The notes under the pieces are model-generated. The model was not told the origin of the DNA. It ran no database searches and saw only the letters and a list, made by a program, of their open reading frames with translations. Shown here one piece after another: positions 1 through 8,521 of a DNA stretch of 64,000 nt (its first letter is position 1; each line of letters begins with the position of its first letter). Location: contig CBDDOJ010000002.1 of the NCBI GenBank assembly GCA_965231865.1, forward strand, positions 1,488,001 to 1,552,000, given 5' to 3'. The position numbers and the translations under genes were made by a program. The DNA comes from WTGA01 sp965231865 (GTDB taxonomy: Bacteria > Pseudomonadota > Gammaproteobacteria > Arenicellales > Poriferihabitantaceae).

Positions 1-1
1 G

Positions 2-367
2 ATCGCGACTGCCTGTTCGATCCTGGGAAACCTGCCGGCGGAAGCCATGGATGATCCGGAAATCGAGCTGCTGTATACCCACCTCAATCTCATACGGACC
101 GCGCAGTTTGCCCCCGGCGTGGAGGATCTCGAGAAGCGTATGCTGGAAAATCCTGACGATTTCCAGGCCCGGTTTCAGCGCGCATCCCTCCACCTTGTCA
201 ATGATGAATATGAGGAGGCAATCCGGCTGCTCATGTCATTGCACAGTGGTCGCAATAATGATACAAAGACGGCTGTGCGTTCCATGATCGCCATTTTTTC
301 CATCCTGGGTGAGTCCCACCCTCTGACTAGAAAATACAGTGACCAGGTGCTGGGCAGACCCGGTTAA
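2..367 (+). CDS. ybbN: C-terminal part of a YbbN/CnoX-like thioredoxin-TPR co-chaperone (5' end outside window)
   Basis: The reading frame is open from the window edge to a TAA at 365-367, leaving 121 residues of a longer protein. The segment RMLENPDDFQARFQRASLHL, then a helix pair ending in RSMIAIFSILGESHPLTRKY, matches the tetratricopeptide C-terminus of YbbN/CnoX proteins, where an ARxxLxxLFxxLGxxDPLxxxYR pattern closes the protein. CnoX is a redox co-chaperone that protects clients and passes them to GroEL or DnaK. The thioredoxin domain would lie upstream of the window, so the active-site motif cannot be checked. An internal ATG at 47 could be mistaken for a start, but the homology-like frame continues upstream of it. 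Confidence 0.7.
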   Translation: MATACSILGNLPAEAMDDPEIELLYTHLNLIRTAQFAPGVEDLEKRMLENPDDFQARFQRASLHLVNDEYEEAIRLLMSLHSGRNNDTKTAVRSMIAIFSILGESHPLTRKYSDQVLGRPG

Positions 368-479
368 CCCGTAGTCTGCGGCACGCTGGTTTCGACAAGA
401 CGGTTTTCCCGATAGACCCCCGGCAAAGAGCGGTCCCATTACTTCGTTATCCGAAAATACCACGGTAAAGGCCTATCTG

Positions 480-1355
480 ATGCTGACCATCACAGCATTT
501 TGCTGGGCCTGCAATGCCGTGTTCGCGCGGCTGGCCGTTGGAGAAGTCTCGCCCCTTCTCCTGGTGGCCCTGCGGTGGACCGGCGTCACGGTGTTGTTGC
601 TTTTCATTGCCCGGCAAACCATCAGCAATGACTGGGAAAAACTGAAACCCCATCTCCCCCTGCTGTTTCTGATGGGGAGCCTGGGATTCGCGACCTTCAA
701 TGCCCTGTTTTACCTATCAGCCTATACCACCACGGCGCTGAATATAGGCATTATCCAGGGGTCCATTCCCGTGTTTGTGTTATTGGGAGCTTTCCTGATG
801 TACCGGACCCGGGTATCCTCCCTTCAGGGGATGGGCGTGGTGCTGACCATTGTGGGAGTGGGGATCATTGCCTCCGCGGGGAGTCTCCAGCGCCTGGCCA
901 CCCTGACGGTGAACCAGGGGGATTACCTGATGATTCTGGCGTGCCTGTTGTATGCGGGTTATGCGGTCTGTCTTCGAAAAGTAACCTCGGTTTCCACCCT
1001 GAGCATCTTTTCCGTGGTGGCCGTGGCAGCAGCCATTGCATCGTTGCCCATGAGCTGGATTGAATACAGTCGGGGTGAGTTGCTGTGGCCCTCGACGAAG
1101 GGCTGGGTGATTGTGGCGCTGGTCACGGTGTTTCCTTCCTTTATCGCCCAGCTGTGTTTTATCAAGGGGGTGGCCACCATTGGTCCGGGCCGGGCCGGTA
1201 TTTTCGTGAACATGGTCCCCGTCTATGCCGCGGTGCTGGCTGTTCTCATCCTCGGCGAACCGTTTCGGTTCTTTCACGCAGCGGCGCTGATACTGGTGAT
1301 TGCCGGAATTGGCCTGGCCGAGAAGGGAAAATTCCGAACGGATATAATCCGATGA
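480..1355 (+). CDS. EamA/DMT-family drug-metabolite transporter
   Basis: A 291-residue hydrophobic protein with about ten predicted membrane segments in two repeats, as in EamA (DMT superfamily) exporters. The first repeat contains AFCWACNAVFARLAVGE and the second begins near LMILACLLYAGYAVCLRKV. The family exports amino acids, metabolites or drugs; the substrate cannot be read here. The chosen ATG has no clear ribosome binding site, and the frame stays open upstream through residues reading TTVKAYL, typical of the true N-terminus of this family. An upstream non-ATG start, for example ATT at 438 after AAAGAG, is therefore possible. The gene ends 1 bp before the next start, so the two are probably cotranscribed. 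Confidence 0.85.
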   Translation: MLTITAFCWACNAVFARLAVGEVSPLLLVALRWTGVTVLLLFIARQTISNDWEKLKPHLPLLFLMGSLGFATFNALFYLSAYTTTALNIGIIQGSIPVFVLLGAFLMYRTRVSSLQGMGVVLTIVGVGIIASAGSLQRLATLTVNQGDYLMILACLLYAGYAVCLRKVTSVSTLSIFSVVAVAAAIASLPMSWIEYSRGELLWPSTKGWVIVALVTVFPSFIAQLCFIKGVATIGPGRAGIFVNMVPVYAAVLAVLILGEPFRFFHAAALILVIAGIGLAEKGKFRTDIIR

Positions 1356-1356
1356 C

Positions 1357-3093
1357 ATGAATTACCAAAAAAGAAAGAAACTGACTGCGGATCAATTGCT
1401 TGCAGGCACCCTGCTGGAGGGAGAAATCGAAAACTCCTGGTTTCTCCCGCATTCCCGGAAGCCGCAGGCAGGCAACCTGGAACCATTTTCCTTGGTCATC
1501 CGGGAAACCTCCATGCAGTGCAGCCACCGGGAAGTGGAAATCAATGGAAAGCGGATTGACCGGTTTCCGGGAGCCGTCCTTCACCTGGCCGGGGAGGGGG
1601 AGGACCTGGTGCCCCTGGACCGGGGATTGATCCGGGACCCCGGGGGAAACAGTTACTGGGACCTGACGGTTTCTCCGGGCAGGGTCTGGAAAGAAGAGGG
1701 GGACCGGGGATGGTCACGACTCGCGCTGCCATTCCAGTTCTCCAATATATTCGAGAATGATACCCATCATGGCATCGCCATGTTTTTGTATCATGCGGGG
1801 CGGGTCTCGCCGGTCTATTTTCAGGTTGTTGCCGAGACAAAGCCCTTTTTGTGTCCGGACGGGTTTCATGCCAGGGGATATCTGGCCGCAGCCGTGGGCC
1901 GTCCCGACCCGGATGCCGTTCAACCCGTTCTCCAGCGGTACCGGCAGGAGAAGCGGTACCAGTACCCCATCGGGCCCCTGGAGTATTGGCGGAGTGCGCA
2001 AACTGCACCATACCTCGATGATATCGGGCATGGCTTTGGCAGTGAAACGTCCCTGGTCAGCGGATTGGTGGTTGACGATGGGATCTATGCCACACCCTGC
2101 ACCACGGTGCATGGAGACTACCCGTACCCCCGGGCCATGAAATTTGGTATCTGGTCCGCGACGAAGACCGCATTTTGTACCCTCTCCTGCCTGAGGCTTG
2201 CCCGGATTTCAGGACAGGACCCCCGGCGGGCGGTGATTTCGGACCTGTTGCCGGAAGCGGCCGGCCATTCCCGCTGGCGGGCAATCACGGTGGGCGATTG
2301 CCTGAATATGGCCAGCGGCATTGGCACGGCAGCCCCGGAACGGGAGCCCCTGGATATCTTTGCGGATTACCTGCTGGAATACGATCAGGCCCGGAATTCG
2401 GAGCGGGGGCTCCAAAGCTACCGGCACTACTTCGACTGGTTCCTGGCCCCTAGCCAGGAAGAAAAAAACACGGCGGCCCTGGCCTGTCCGGGCTACCCCT
2501 GGGGACCCGGTTCCATTGCCCGGTACCGGGACCAGGACCTGTATATCACGGGGGTGGCGCTGGATGTCATGCTGAAAAGGCTCCGGGGTCCGGATGCGCG
2601 ACTGTGGGACATGGTGCGTGATGAGGTGTATCGACCGGCCGGAATCTTTCATGCCGTGAAGTTTCATACGGTGGAATCGGACCCTTCGAAAGAAGTGCCG
2701 CTGAGTGATGCCGGCCTGTTGTTGACTATGGACAATATCGCCCGCCTTGGAAAGCTGATTCTGGACCGGGGAAAAATCCGGGACCAGCAGGTCCTGGACC
2801 CACAGATGCTGGATGAAATCTTTGATCACCGCACGGAAAAGGGGCTCCCCACGGGGACGTACACCACGGATGGCGAGATTCGCTATCATGCCGGGACGTG
2901 GCATTTGCCCTACCGGTCCCTGGACGGAAAGCTGTACTGGATCCCGACCATGCGCGGTTACGGCGGCCAAATCATCCAGACCCTGCCCAACGGGACCACT
3001 GCTTTTCGGTTTGGCTTTGACGGGGCGGAAACCGAAGAGCGTTTCGATGCGCTCAAGCTCGCCAGGCTGTCGGACGCGATCCGGCCATTCTAG
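1357..3093 (+). CDS. Beta-lactamase-family serine hydrolase with an N-terminal extension
   Basis: A 578-residue protein whose central part shows the SxxK nucleophile motif of class C beta-lactamase-like hydrolases (SATK, residues 267-270, in GIWSATKTAFC). A downstream hydrophobic stretch with a conserved tyrosine (RYRDQDLYITGVALDVML) fits the YxN region. The family includes esterases, 6-aminohexanoate-dimer hydrolase and D-aminopeptidases. No signal peptide is visible, so a cytoplasmic enzyme is likely. The first roughly 200 residues do not resemble the standard fold and I cannot assign them. The gene follows the EamA transporter by 1 bp, suggesting a transport/hydrolysis pair for one compound. 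Substrate unknown. Confidence 0.75.
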   Translation: MNYQKRKKLTADQLLAGTLLEGEIENSWFLPHSRKPQAGNLEPFSLVIRETSMQCSHREVEINGKRIDRFPGAVLHLAGEGEDLVPLDRGLIRDPGGNSYWDLTVSPGRVWKEEGDRGWSRLALPFQFSNIFENDTHHGIAMFLYHAGRVSPVYFQVVAETKPFLCPDGFHARGYLAAAVGRPDPDAVQPVLQRYRQEKRYQYPIGPLEYWRSAQTAPYLDDIGHGFGSETSLVSGLVVDDGIYATPCTTVHGDYPYPRAMKFGIWSATKTAFCTLSCLRLARISGQDPRRAVISDLLPEAAGHSRWRAITVGDCLNMASGIGTAAPEREPLDIFADYLLEYDQARNSERGLQSYRHYFDWFLAPSQEEKNTAALACPGYPWGPGSIARYRDQDLYITGVALDVMLKRLRGPDARLWDMVRDEVYRPAGIFHAVKFHTVESDPSKEVPLSDAGLLLTMDNIARLGKLILDRGKIRDQQVLDPQMLDEIFDHRTEKGLPTGTYTTDGEIRYHAGTWHLPYRSLDGKLYWIPTMRGYGGQIIQTLPNGTTAFRFGFDGAETEERFDALKLARLSDAIRPF

Positions 3094-3232
3094 CCCCAAC
3101 ATTGCAGTGCGCCGTGAAATCCAGTACTTGACATTTGCCGTGATAAAGGCGCATTTTCCTGGTCGGTGCGAATCCGACTCAACAATTGCCGCTTCGGTTA
3201 GTAGCAACCAGAGTGGAGGTGAAGTAATATTA

Positions 3233-3403
3233 TTCCGGTTCCTTGAGTTCCGGCACCCGGGTCATCTCAGTCTCGCCGCACAGATGAGGATCATCCCGGC
3301 GAAGAAGGACGAAGTGCCTCTCATCGGTTCGCTTGACCGAGCACAAACGCGTGCACTGTTCGACGCACCGGACCACGCGGCACGGCAGTGGAATACGGGA
3401 TCG
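3233..3403 (+). pseudogene. Remnant of a tyrosine recombinase (phage integrase family)
   Basis: A frame without its own start or complete domain encodes FRFLEFRHPGHLSLAAQMRI followed by IPAKKDEVPLIGSLDRAQTR and ALFDAPD. This matches the linker between the N-terminal SAM-like domain and the catalytic domain of XerC/D-like recombinases, which typically read FFRYVALREPAHL...IPAKR...LDRAEVxALLAAPD. The rest of the enzyme, including the catalytic R-H-R-Y residues, is missing. It lies in the 357-bp gap between the serine hydrolase and an AT-richer hydrolase gene and so marks an old integration scar. The identification rests on pattern recognition only. Confidence 0.55.
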
Positions 3404-3450
3404 CGCGATGCTCTCGAGTTTCGATATTTTGTAAGCGTAACGAGGTAAGA

Positions 3451-4287
3451 ATGATGAGTCAGTACACAATCAATGTTGCCGCAGAGTCGGGCCCGAGTTT
3501 TCCGACGAAAGCGATGTTTCGGTATAGAAAGATCGCCTTCAATCGTGCAGTATGTGGTTTATTTTTGACTCTGAATGGATTGTTTAACGTTCCGATGGCA
3601 CTTTCCCAAACCAGTGACGGAACGTCGTGCATTCCCGTAATTGTTGCTATCGAAGGCGGGGCTGGCAGTGGGGGCGAAAGTATACGGAAACTGGCAAAAC
3701 AGCTTGTTCCAAATGTACACGGATATGTGATTAGTGTCGAGAATGACTATTTTTTTGACGGATTAAGATGGATATTTCCTGTATTTGGATCAAGATGGAT
3801 ATTTCCTGTATTTGATGATGATGATGCTGACAACTTTGCTGAGACATTAAAGAATCTAGGTCTCTGGCCGATAGTGTTAATAGGACATAGCTTGGGTGGA
3901 TCATCGGCACATTCTATTGCCTCGAGGATCGATATAAGCCTCCTTTTGACATTGGATGCGGTGTCAACTCCAGACGACAAATCACACCCCGGTGGTGGTG
4001 CTAAGTGGATAAATGTGTATGCCAAGAATTTCTTTTTCCTAGGGAACTCATCGGGTGAAGATTGGGAACATGAGCCGAAAGCAGATGTGAATAATTCTCT
4101 CAAGAATACAGGCCACTACGAAGTGATTAAGATGTTCAATAGTGCGGCAGAGGCTGTGTACAATGCATTGAATAGATGTACTAAAAACCCGCACGATCAA
4201 CACAGGTTGGACAAACGCATATATAAAAGCCTTTGCGGGACCACGGGAGTATATTGCTTTGAGGGTGAGGGTCGCTTGCGAGGGTAG
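3451..4287 (+). CDS. Secreted alpha/beta hydrolase (lipase-like), probably acquired
   Basis: The start at 3451 is preceded by CGAGGTAAGA, a good ribosome binding site, giving 278 residues. Residues about 26-50 form a hydrophobic segment after basic residues (RYRKIAFNRAVCGLFLTL) and end near ALSQ, consistent with a signal peptide or anchor in a long leader. The nucleophile elbow is GHSLGGSSAHS, as in lipases and thioesterases. An acidic DDDDAD stretch follows a duplicated RWIFPVF heptapeptide. Base composition is visibly more AT-rich than the neighbours, and a decayed recombinase lies just upstream, both signs of transfer. The catalytic acid is likely in LLLTLDAVSTPDD and the histidine in NTGHYEV. 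Substrate unknown. Confidence 0.7.
   Translation: MMSQYTINVAAESGPSFPTKAMFRYRKIAFNRAVCGLFLTLNGLFNVPMALSQTSDGTSCIPVIVAIEGGAGSGGESIRKLAKQLVPNVHGYVISVENDYFFDGLRWIFPVFGSRWIFPVFDDDDADNFAETLKNLGLWPIVLIGHSLGGSSAHSIASRIDISLLLTLDAVSTPDDKSHPGGGAKWINVYAKNFFFLGNSSGEDWEHEPKADVNNSLKNTGHYEVIKMFNSAAEAVYNALNRCTKNPHDQHRLDKRIYKSLCGTTGVYCFEGEGRLRG
3765..3818 (+). repeat. 27-bp in-frame tandem duplication inside the alpha/beta hydrolase gene
   Basis: Two adjacent 27-bp units (3765-3791 and 3792-3818) share their first 23 bases exactly. They encode RWIFPVFGS and RWIFPVFDD, so the duplication adds nine residues without breaking the frame. It lies just before the acidic stretch and upstream of the nucleophile elbow. 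Near identity suggests a recent slippage event. Confidence 0.85.
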
Positions 4288-4328
4288 GGAACCCGGCAGG
4301 TCCTCCTGGACTGGTTACGCATTGACCG

Positions 4329-6095
4329 TCAGTTTCCGGACGGGTCCGCACCGAGTTCTTCGATCATCGCATCACGCATGATGTATTTCTGGGGTTTGCC
4401 GGTGACGGTCATGGGCAGTTCCGGTTTGAAACGGATGTACCTTGGAATCTTGTAGTGTGCAATCCTGTCCCTGCAAAATTCCCGGACCTGGTCTTCCGTC
4501 ATGTCAACGGATTTTTTCAGGACGATCCAGGCACATACCTCTTCCCCGTATTTTTCATCCGGCACCCCGAACACCTGGGCTTCCTGGATGTGAGGGTGGC
4601 TGAACAGGAATTCCTCAATTTCCCGGGGATAGATATTCTCCCCACCGCGTATCAGCATGTCTTTCAGCCGGCCGACGATGCGGCAATATCCCTCCTCGTC
4701 AATGGTTGCCAGGTCGCCGGAATGCATCCACCCGGCCCGATCAATGCATTCCCGGGTATGCGCGTCATCGTTCCAGTATCCCTGCATGACCGAGTATCCC
4801 TTTGTGCACAATTCGCCGGTTTGCCCTGTGCGGACCGTTCTGCCGCATTCATCAATGATCTTGGCCTGGGTATGCGGGTGGATACGCCCTACCGTGGACA
4901 CTTTTCTTTCCATGGGATCGTCCACGTGGGTCTGAAACGACACGGGGCTGGTTTCTGTCATCCCATAGGCAATGGTGACCTCATCCATTCCCATTTCCTC
5001 TACCACCCGCTTCATGACCTCAACCGGGCAGGGCGCTCCGGCCATGATCCCGGTTCGCAGTGTGGTAACCGGGGTTTCCAAAAAGTGCTCATGTTCGAGT
5101 ATGGAGACAAACATGGTGGGAACCCCGTACAGGGCGGTGCACTGCTCCCCCAGAATCGTTGAAAGGGTGGTTTCGGGGTCAAATGACTCACCGGGAAAAA
5201 CCATGGCGGCACCGCTGGTCATGCAGCCCAGTGAACCCAGAACCATCCCGAAACAGTGATAGAGCGGAACGGGGAGACAAAGCCTGTCCGTCTCGGAAAA
5301 ACCCATGGTTTCCGCAACAAATCGCCCGTTGTTGATAATATTCTTGTGGGTTAGGGTCGCCCCTTTTGGCGAACCGGTGGTGCCGCTGGTGAATTGGATA
5401 TTGATCGGCTCGTCCGGGTCCAGGTCTTCTGCAATCGCCGGCAGGCGTCGCAATTGGGCAGGACCCCCGTACCCGGTCACCTGGCGGTAGCTGAACATCC
5501 CCGGAACAGGCTCCTGACCCAGGGTGATGACGCATTTCAGACTGGGCAGCCTGGCAGCATCCAGCCTCCCCGGTTTGCATTGTTCCAGTTCCGGTGCCAG
5601 GGACTTCAGCATGGAGAGGTAGTTGCTGGACTTGAACGATGGAGCCGTCACGATGGCCTTGCACTCCACCGTGTTGAGGGCGTACTCCAGTTCCGACAGC
5701 CGGTAGGCGGGATTGATGGTGACCAGGACCAGTCCGAGCCGGGCAGTGGCATATTGGGTCACGATCCATTCCGGGCGATTGGGGGACCAGATGGCAATGC
5801 TGTCCCCCTTGTTCAACCCGATTGCCAGCAATCCGGCAGCGAGGGTTTCAACTTCCCTCGCCAGGTCATAATAGCTCCATCGCACCTCATGCTGGGGGAA
5901 TACCACGGCGCATCTCGGACCAAACCGGTCAACCGTTTCTTCCAGCAGTTCCGGGACCGTCTTGTGCCACAGCGGTGGACAGGTATCTCCGCACACGTAG
6001 GACTTGTTTCCCGCCGGGTGGTAGTCCACGGGGCCTGAAGCCCGGGTATTGTCCCCAAGTGAGGTAATCGGCCTGAACAGGTCGGTGATCGTCAT
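4329..6095 (-). CDS. AMP-forming acyl-CoA synthetase (fatty-acid/carboxylate CoA ligase)
   Basis: A 588-residue ANL-superfamily ligase that adenylates a carboxylic acid and transfers it to CoA. The ATP-binding loop FTSGTTGSPKGATLTHKN lies at about residues 235-252, the A5 motif reads AYGMTETSPVS, and the C-terminal A8/A10 region contains SGDLATIDEEGYCRIVGRLK and VTGKPQKYIMR with the catalytic lysine. The N-terminus (WHKTVPELLEETVDRFG) resembles medium-chain fatty-acyl-CoA synthases. It is the last gene of the amide-uptake operon and starts 5 bp after the amidase stop. It would activate the acid released by the amidase; that coupling is inferred from gene order. The acyl specificity cannot be read. 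Confidence 0.9.
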   Translation of the reverse strand: MTITDLFRPITSLGDNTRASGPVDYHPAGNKSYVCGDTCPPLWHKTVPELLEETVDRFGPRCAVVFPQHEVRWSYYDLAREVETLAAGLLAIGLNKGDSIAIWSPNRPEWIVTQYATARLGLVLVTINPAYRLSELEYALNTVECKAIVTAPSFKSSNYLSMLKSLAPELEQCKPGRLDAARLPSLKCVITLGQEPVPGMFSYRQVTGYGGPAQLRRLPAIAEDLDPDEPINIQFTSGTTGSPKGATLTHKNIINNGRFVAETMGFSETDRLCLPVPLYHCFGMVLGSLGCMTSGAAMVFPGESFDPETTLSTILGEQCTALYGVPTMFVSILEHEHFLETPVTTLRTGIMAGAPCPVEVMKRVVEEMGMDEVTIAYGMTETSPVSFQTHVDDPMERKVSTVGRIHPHTQAKIIDECGRTVRTGQTGELCTKGYSVMQGYWNDDAHTRECIDRAGWMHSGDLATIDEEGYCRIVGRLKDMLIRGGENIYPREIEEFLFSHPHIQEAQVFGVPDEKYGEEVCAWIVLKKSVDMTEDQVREFCRDRIAHYKIPRYIRFKPELPMTVTGKPQKYIMRDAMIEELGADPSGN

Positions 6096-6100
6096 GGAGA

Positions 6101-8521
6101 TTACAGGTCCCGCCAGTCGCCGAGCTGTTCGAACGCATGGGCGGCCCGGTAAATGGTCAGTTCCCCGTAATTATCGGCGACCAGCATCATTCCCACCGGC
6201 AGTCCTTCACTCATTCCGCATGGCACCGTCATGGCGGGATATCCGGAAGCATTGAAGGGACAGGTATTGCCCACCATTTCAAATGCCCGCTGTATCGACA
6301 GTTCCAACGGGGCATCGGGAGGAGGGATTTCCTGGGCTTTCATCGGAAGCGTGGGCAGCACCAGGAGATCATATTTGCGGAAGGCTTGGTCATATTGGGC
6401 GCGAAGCCAGCGCATCAGATTCTGGGCCTTGCCGTAAAACCGTCCACGGTACCGGGTCTGGAAATATTCGCCGAGAAACATGCAGATTTTCAGGCTGCTG
6501 GACAGTTCATCCGCCCGAAAGCGCCAGTTCGAAAAGAAGTCGGTCAGGTTTGGGATGAACAGGCCCCGGTAGTTGGTTCCGCTGCTGTTGCCATGCATCA
6601 TCAGGTCCTGCAATCCCTCCACCGCAATCGAGGTCCAGAAAGCGGGTCCTTCAAGATGGCCCGGTATCGAGGTTTTCTCCACCCGCGCACCAAGACTTTC
6701 GAGTTTCCGGATCGCCTGATGCACCTTGGCATCGACATCCGGTTCGCTCTCGGGCCGGTGGAATCCTTCCTCCAGGATACCAATGCGGAGCCCGCCCACA
6801 CCCTGGCCCAGGGCATCGGTATACGGATGGACGCGGGGTTTGTATTGCCGCGGGTCGAGCCCGTCTTCTCCGGCCAGGACTTCCAGAAAAAGGGCATTGT
6901 CCGCGACATTGCGGGTGATGGGGCCGACATGATCCAGGGTCTGTTCAATGGGAAAGACTCCGGTATAGGGAACCAGCCCATGGGTCGCTTTCATCCCATA
7001 ACATCCACAGTTGCTGGACGGAATGCGTATGGAACCTCCCTGGTCTCCGGCAATGGCCATGTCCACCTCGCCGGCGGCAACCAGGGCCGCGGATCCGCTT
7101 GAGGAGCCCCCTGCCATGTACCCCCGCTTGTAGGGATTGTGCACGGGCCCGGTGGCGTTGGTATGGCTGCCCCCGGACAGGCAGAGATACTCACAATGTG
7201 ATTTCCCCGCGATGGTGCCCCCGGCGTCCAGGATGCGGTTGACAATGGTGGCATCGACATCGGGGATATATCCTTCCAGAACGGAAGCACCGTTCATCAT
7301 GGGCACTCCCGCCAGGCAAACCGTGTCTTTCAGTACGATCCGCTTTCCCGACAATGCACCGCCCGGGGCCCCTTTTACCTCACATTTGTAGTACCAGGCG
7401 TTGAGTGGGTTTTCTTCTGCCGGGGGCGGGTATCCCGGGGTCCTGGGATACCGGACCTGGGGCAGATAGTCCGGTTTTGTGTTGAGGAGGTCATATCCCT
7501 GGATGTACGGTTCCATGACGCTGAGATACGTCCGCAGTTCTTCATCGGTCATGGCCATTCCCAGGGTCTCGGCCATCTCCCGCATTTGTTGCAGGCTGGG
7601 TCGCTTTACACTCATAAATGCCTCCGTTGAGGAAGGGTTCGCTGGGGCCTGCGCGGGCACTTCTCCGGTTTCCTTTTCCGGCCCAGTAACAACGGGGCCG
7701 GGAATGGGTTCCGGTGGGGTATCCGGTGTTTTGGCGGGGGATGGATTCCCCCTGGAAGTGGGGACGGATGAGAGTGCCGGATCCGGATTCTGGCCCAGCC
7801 CCATGAATTCCAGCAGCACAGCGTTGTCGTGCAGGTCCGCCCCGGCAATTTCTGCAATCACCCGTCCCCGTTCAATTACCAGCAGGCGGTCACACAGTTT
7901 TCGGAGGAACTCGAGATTCTGCTCAACCACCAGCACGGTGAGACCGTCCTCATCACGAATGCGCCCAAGGACCGCAATAATCGTTTCAATGACCGAGGGC
8001 TGGATCCCCTCGGTGGGCTCATCCAGCAAAACCAGGACCGGATCGGTGACCAGGCAACGGGCGATGGCGAGGATTTGTTGTTCCCCGCCACTGAGATGAC
8101 CTCCCTTGCGGTCCAGCAACGGGATGAGTTGAGGGAAATAACCCAGTATTTTCTCCTGCTCTTCCTGTACAAATTCAGCATCCCTTTCACCACTCAGGGC
8201 AAATCGAAGATTGTCCGCCACCGTCAGCCGGGGGAAAATTCCCCGGCCCTGGGGAACATACCCTATCCCCGCAAGGGCCCGTTGATGGGTCGGGTGATCC
8301 CGGATATCGACACCGTCAAAGAAAATGCTGCCACTGGTGGTTGGAATCAACCCCATCAGTTGCTTCAGCAACGTGGTTTTCCCCATCCCGTTGTGCCCCA
8401 GTACGCCAACGATTTCCCCCTCCGCCACCTTCAACCCAATACGGTCCAGCACCGGGATGTTGCCATACCCGCCACACAGGGCATCGACATTCAACAGGAT
8501 TCCGGAACGGGTCGGGTTCAC
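6101..8521 (-). CDS. LivF-type ABC ATPase fused to an amidase-signature hydrolase
   Basis: One 806-residue frame. Residues 1-240 are a branched-chain/urea-type ABC ATPase (Walker A GHNGMGKTT 42-50, signature LSGGEQQ 143-149, Walker B LVLLDEPTEG 163-172). Residues 241-302 are a proline-rich linker. Residues 303-806 are an amidase-signature enzyme with Lys398, cis-Ser473 and nucleophile Ser497 in GGSSSGSAAL and GDQGGSIRIP. The 75- and 24-residue spacings match the FAAH/GatA triad. Codon 303 is an ATG preceded by GGAGG with a 5-base gap, so free amidase may also be made. The start overlaps the LivG stop (ATGA). Likely role: couples amide import to hydrolysis at the membrane. A stop-loss fusion of adjacent genes is the simplest origin. 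Confidence 0.85.
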   Translation of the reverse strand: MNPTRSGILLNVDALCGGYGNIPVLDRIGLKVAEGEIVGVLGHNGMGKTTLLKQLMGLIPTTSGSIFFDGVDIRDHPTHQRALAGIGYVPQGRGIFPRLTVADNLRFALSGERDAEFVQEEQEKILGYFPQLIPLLDRKGGHLSGGEQQILAIARCLVTDPVLVLLDEPTEGIQPSVIETIIAVLGRIRDEDGLTVLVVEQNLEFLRKLCDRLLVIERGRVIAEIAGADLHDNAVLLEFMGLGQNPDPALSSVPTSRGNPSPAKTPDTPPEPIPGPVVTGPEKETGEVPAQAPANPSSTEAFMSVKRPSLQQMREMAETLGMAMTDEELRTYLSVMEPYIQGYDLLNTKPDYLPQVRYPRTPGYPPPAEENPLNAWYYKCEVKGAPGGALSGKRIVLKDTVCLAGVPMMNGASVLEGYIPDVDATIVNRILDAGGTIAGKSHCEYLCLSGGSHTNATGPVHNPYKRGYMAGGSSSGSAALVAAGEVDMAIAGDQGGSIRIPSSNCGCYGMKATHGLVPYTGVFPIEQTLDHVGPITRNVADNALFLEVLAGEDGLDPRQYKPRVHPYTDALGQGVGGLRIGILEEGFHRPESEPDVDAKVHQAIRKLESLGARVEKTSIPGHLEGPAFWTSIAVEGLQDLMMHGNSSGTNYRGLFIPNLTDFFSNWRFRADELSSSLKICMFLGEYFQTRYRGRFYGKAQNLMRWLRAQYDQAFRKYDLLVLPTLPMKAQEIPPPDAPLELSIQRAFEMVGNTCPFNASGYPAMTVPCGMSEGLPVGMMLVADNYGELTIYRAAHAFEQLGDWRDL
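7613..7625 (-). promoter_or_regulatory. Strong internal ribosome binding site and in-frame ATG for the amidase domain
   Basis: On the minus strand ACGGAGGCATTTATG places GGAGG (7625-7621) five bases before an ATG (7615-7613) that is in frame with the fused gene (codon 303). The following residues SVKRPSLQQM look like a natural N-terminus of an amidase. This is a better site than most annotated starts nearby, so internal initiation is likely. It would yield a free amidase of 504 residues alongside the fusion. Confidence 0.7.

Noticed and set aside
2209..3207. A 332-codon minus-strand frame inside the serine hydrolase gene
   Set aside because: No domain or ribosome binding site; it lies over the SxxK protein on the plus strand.
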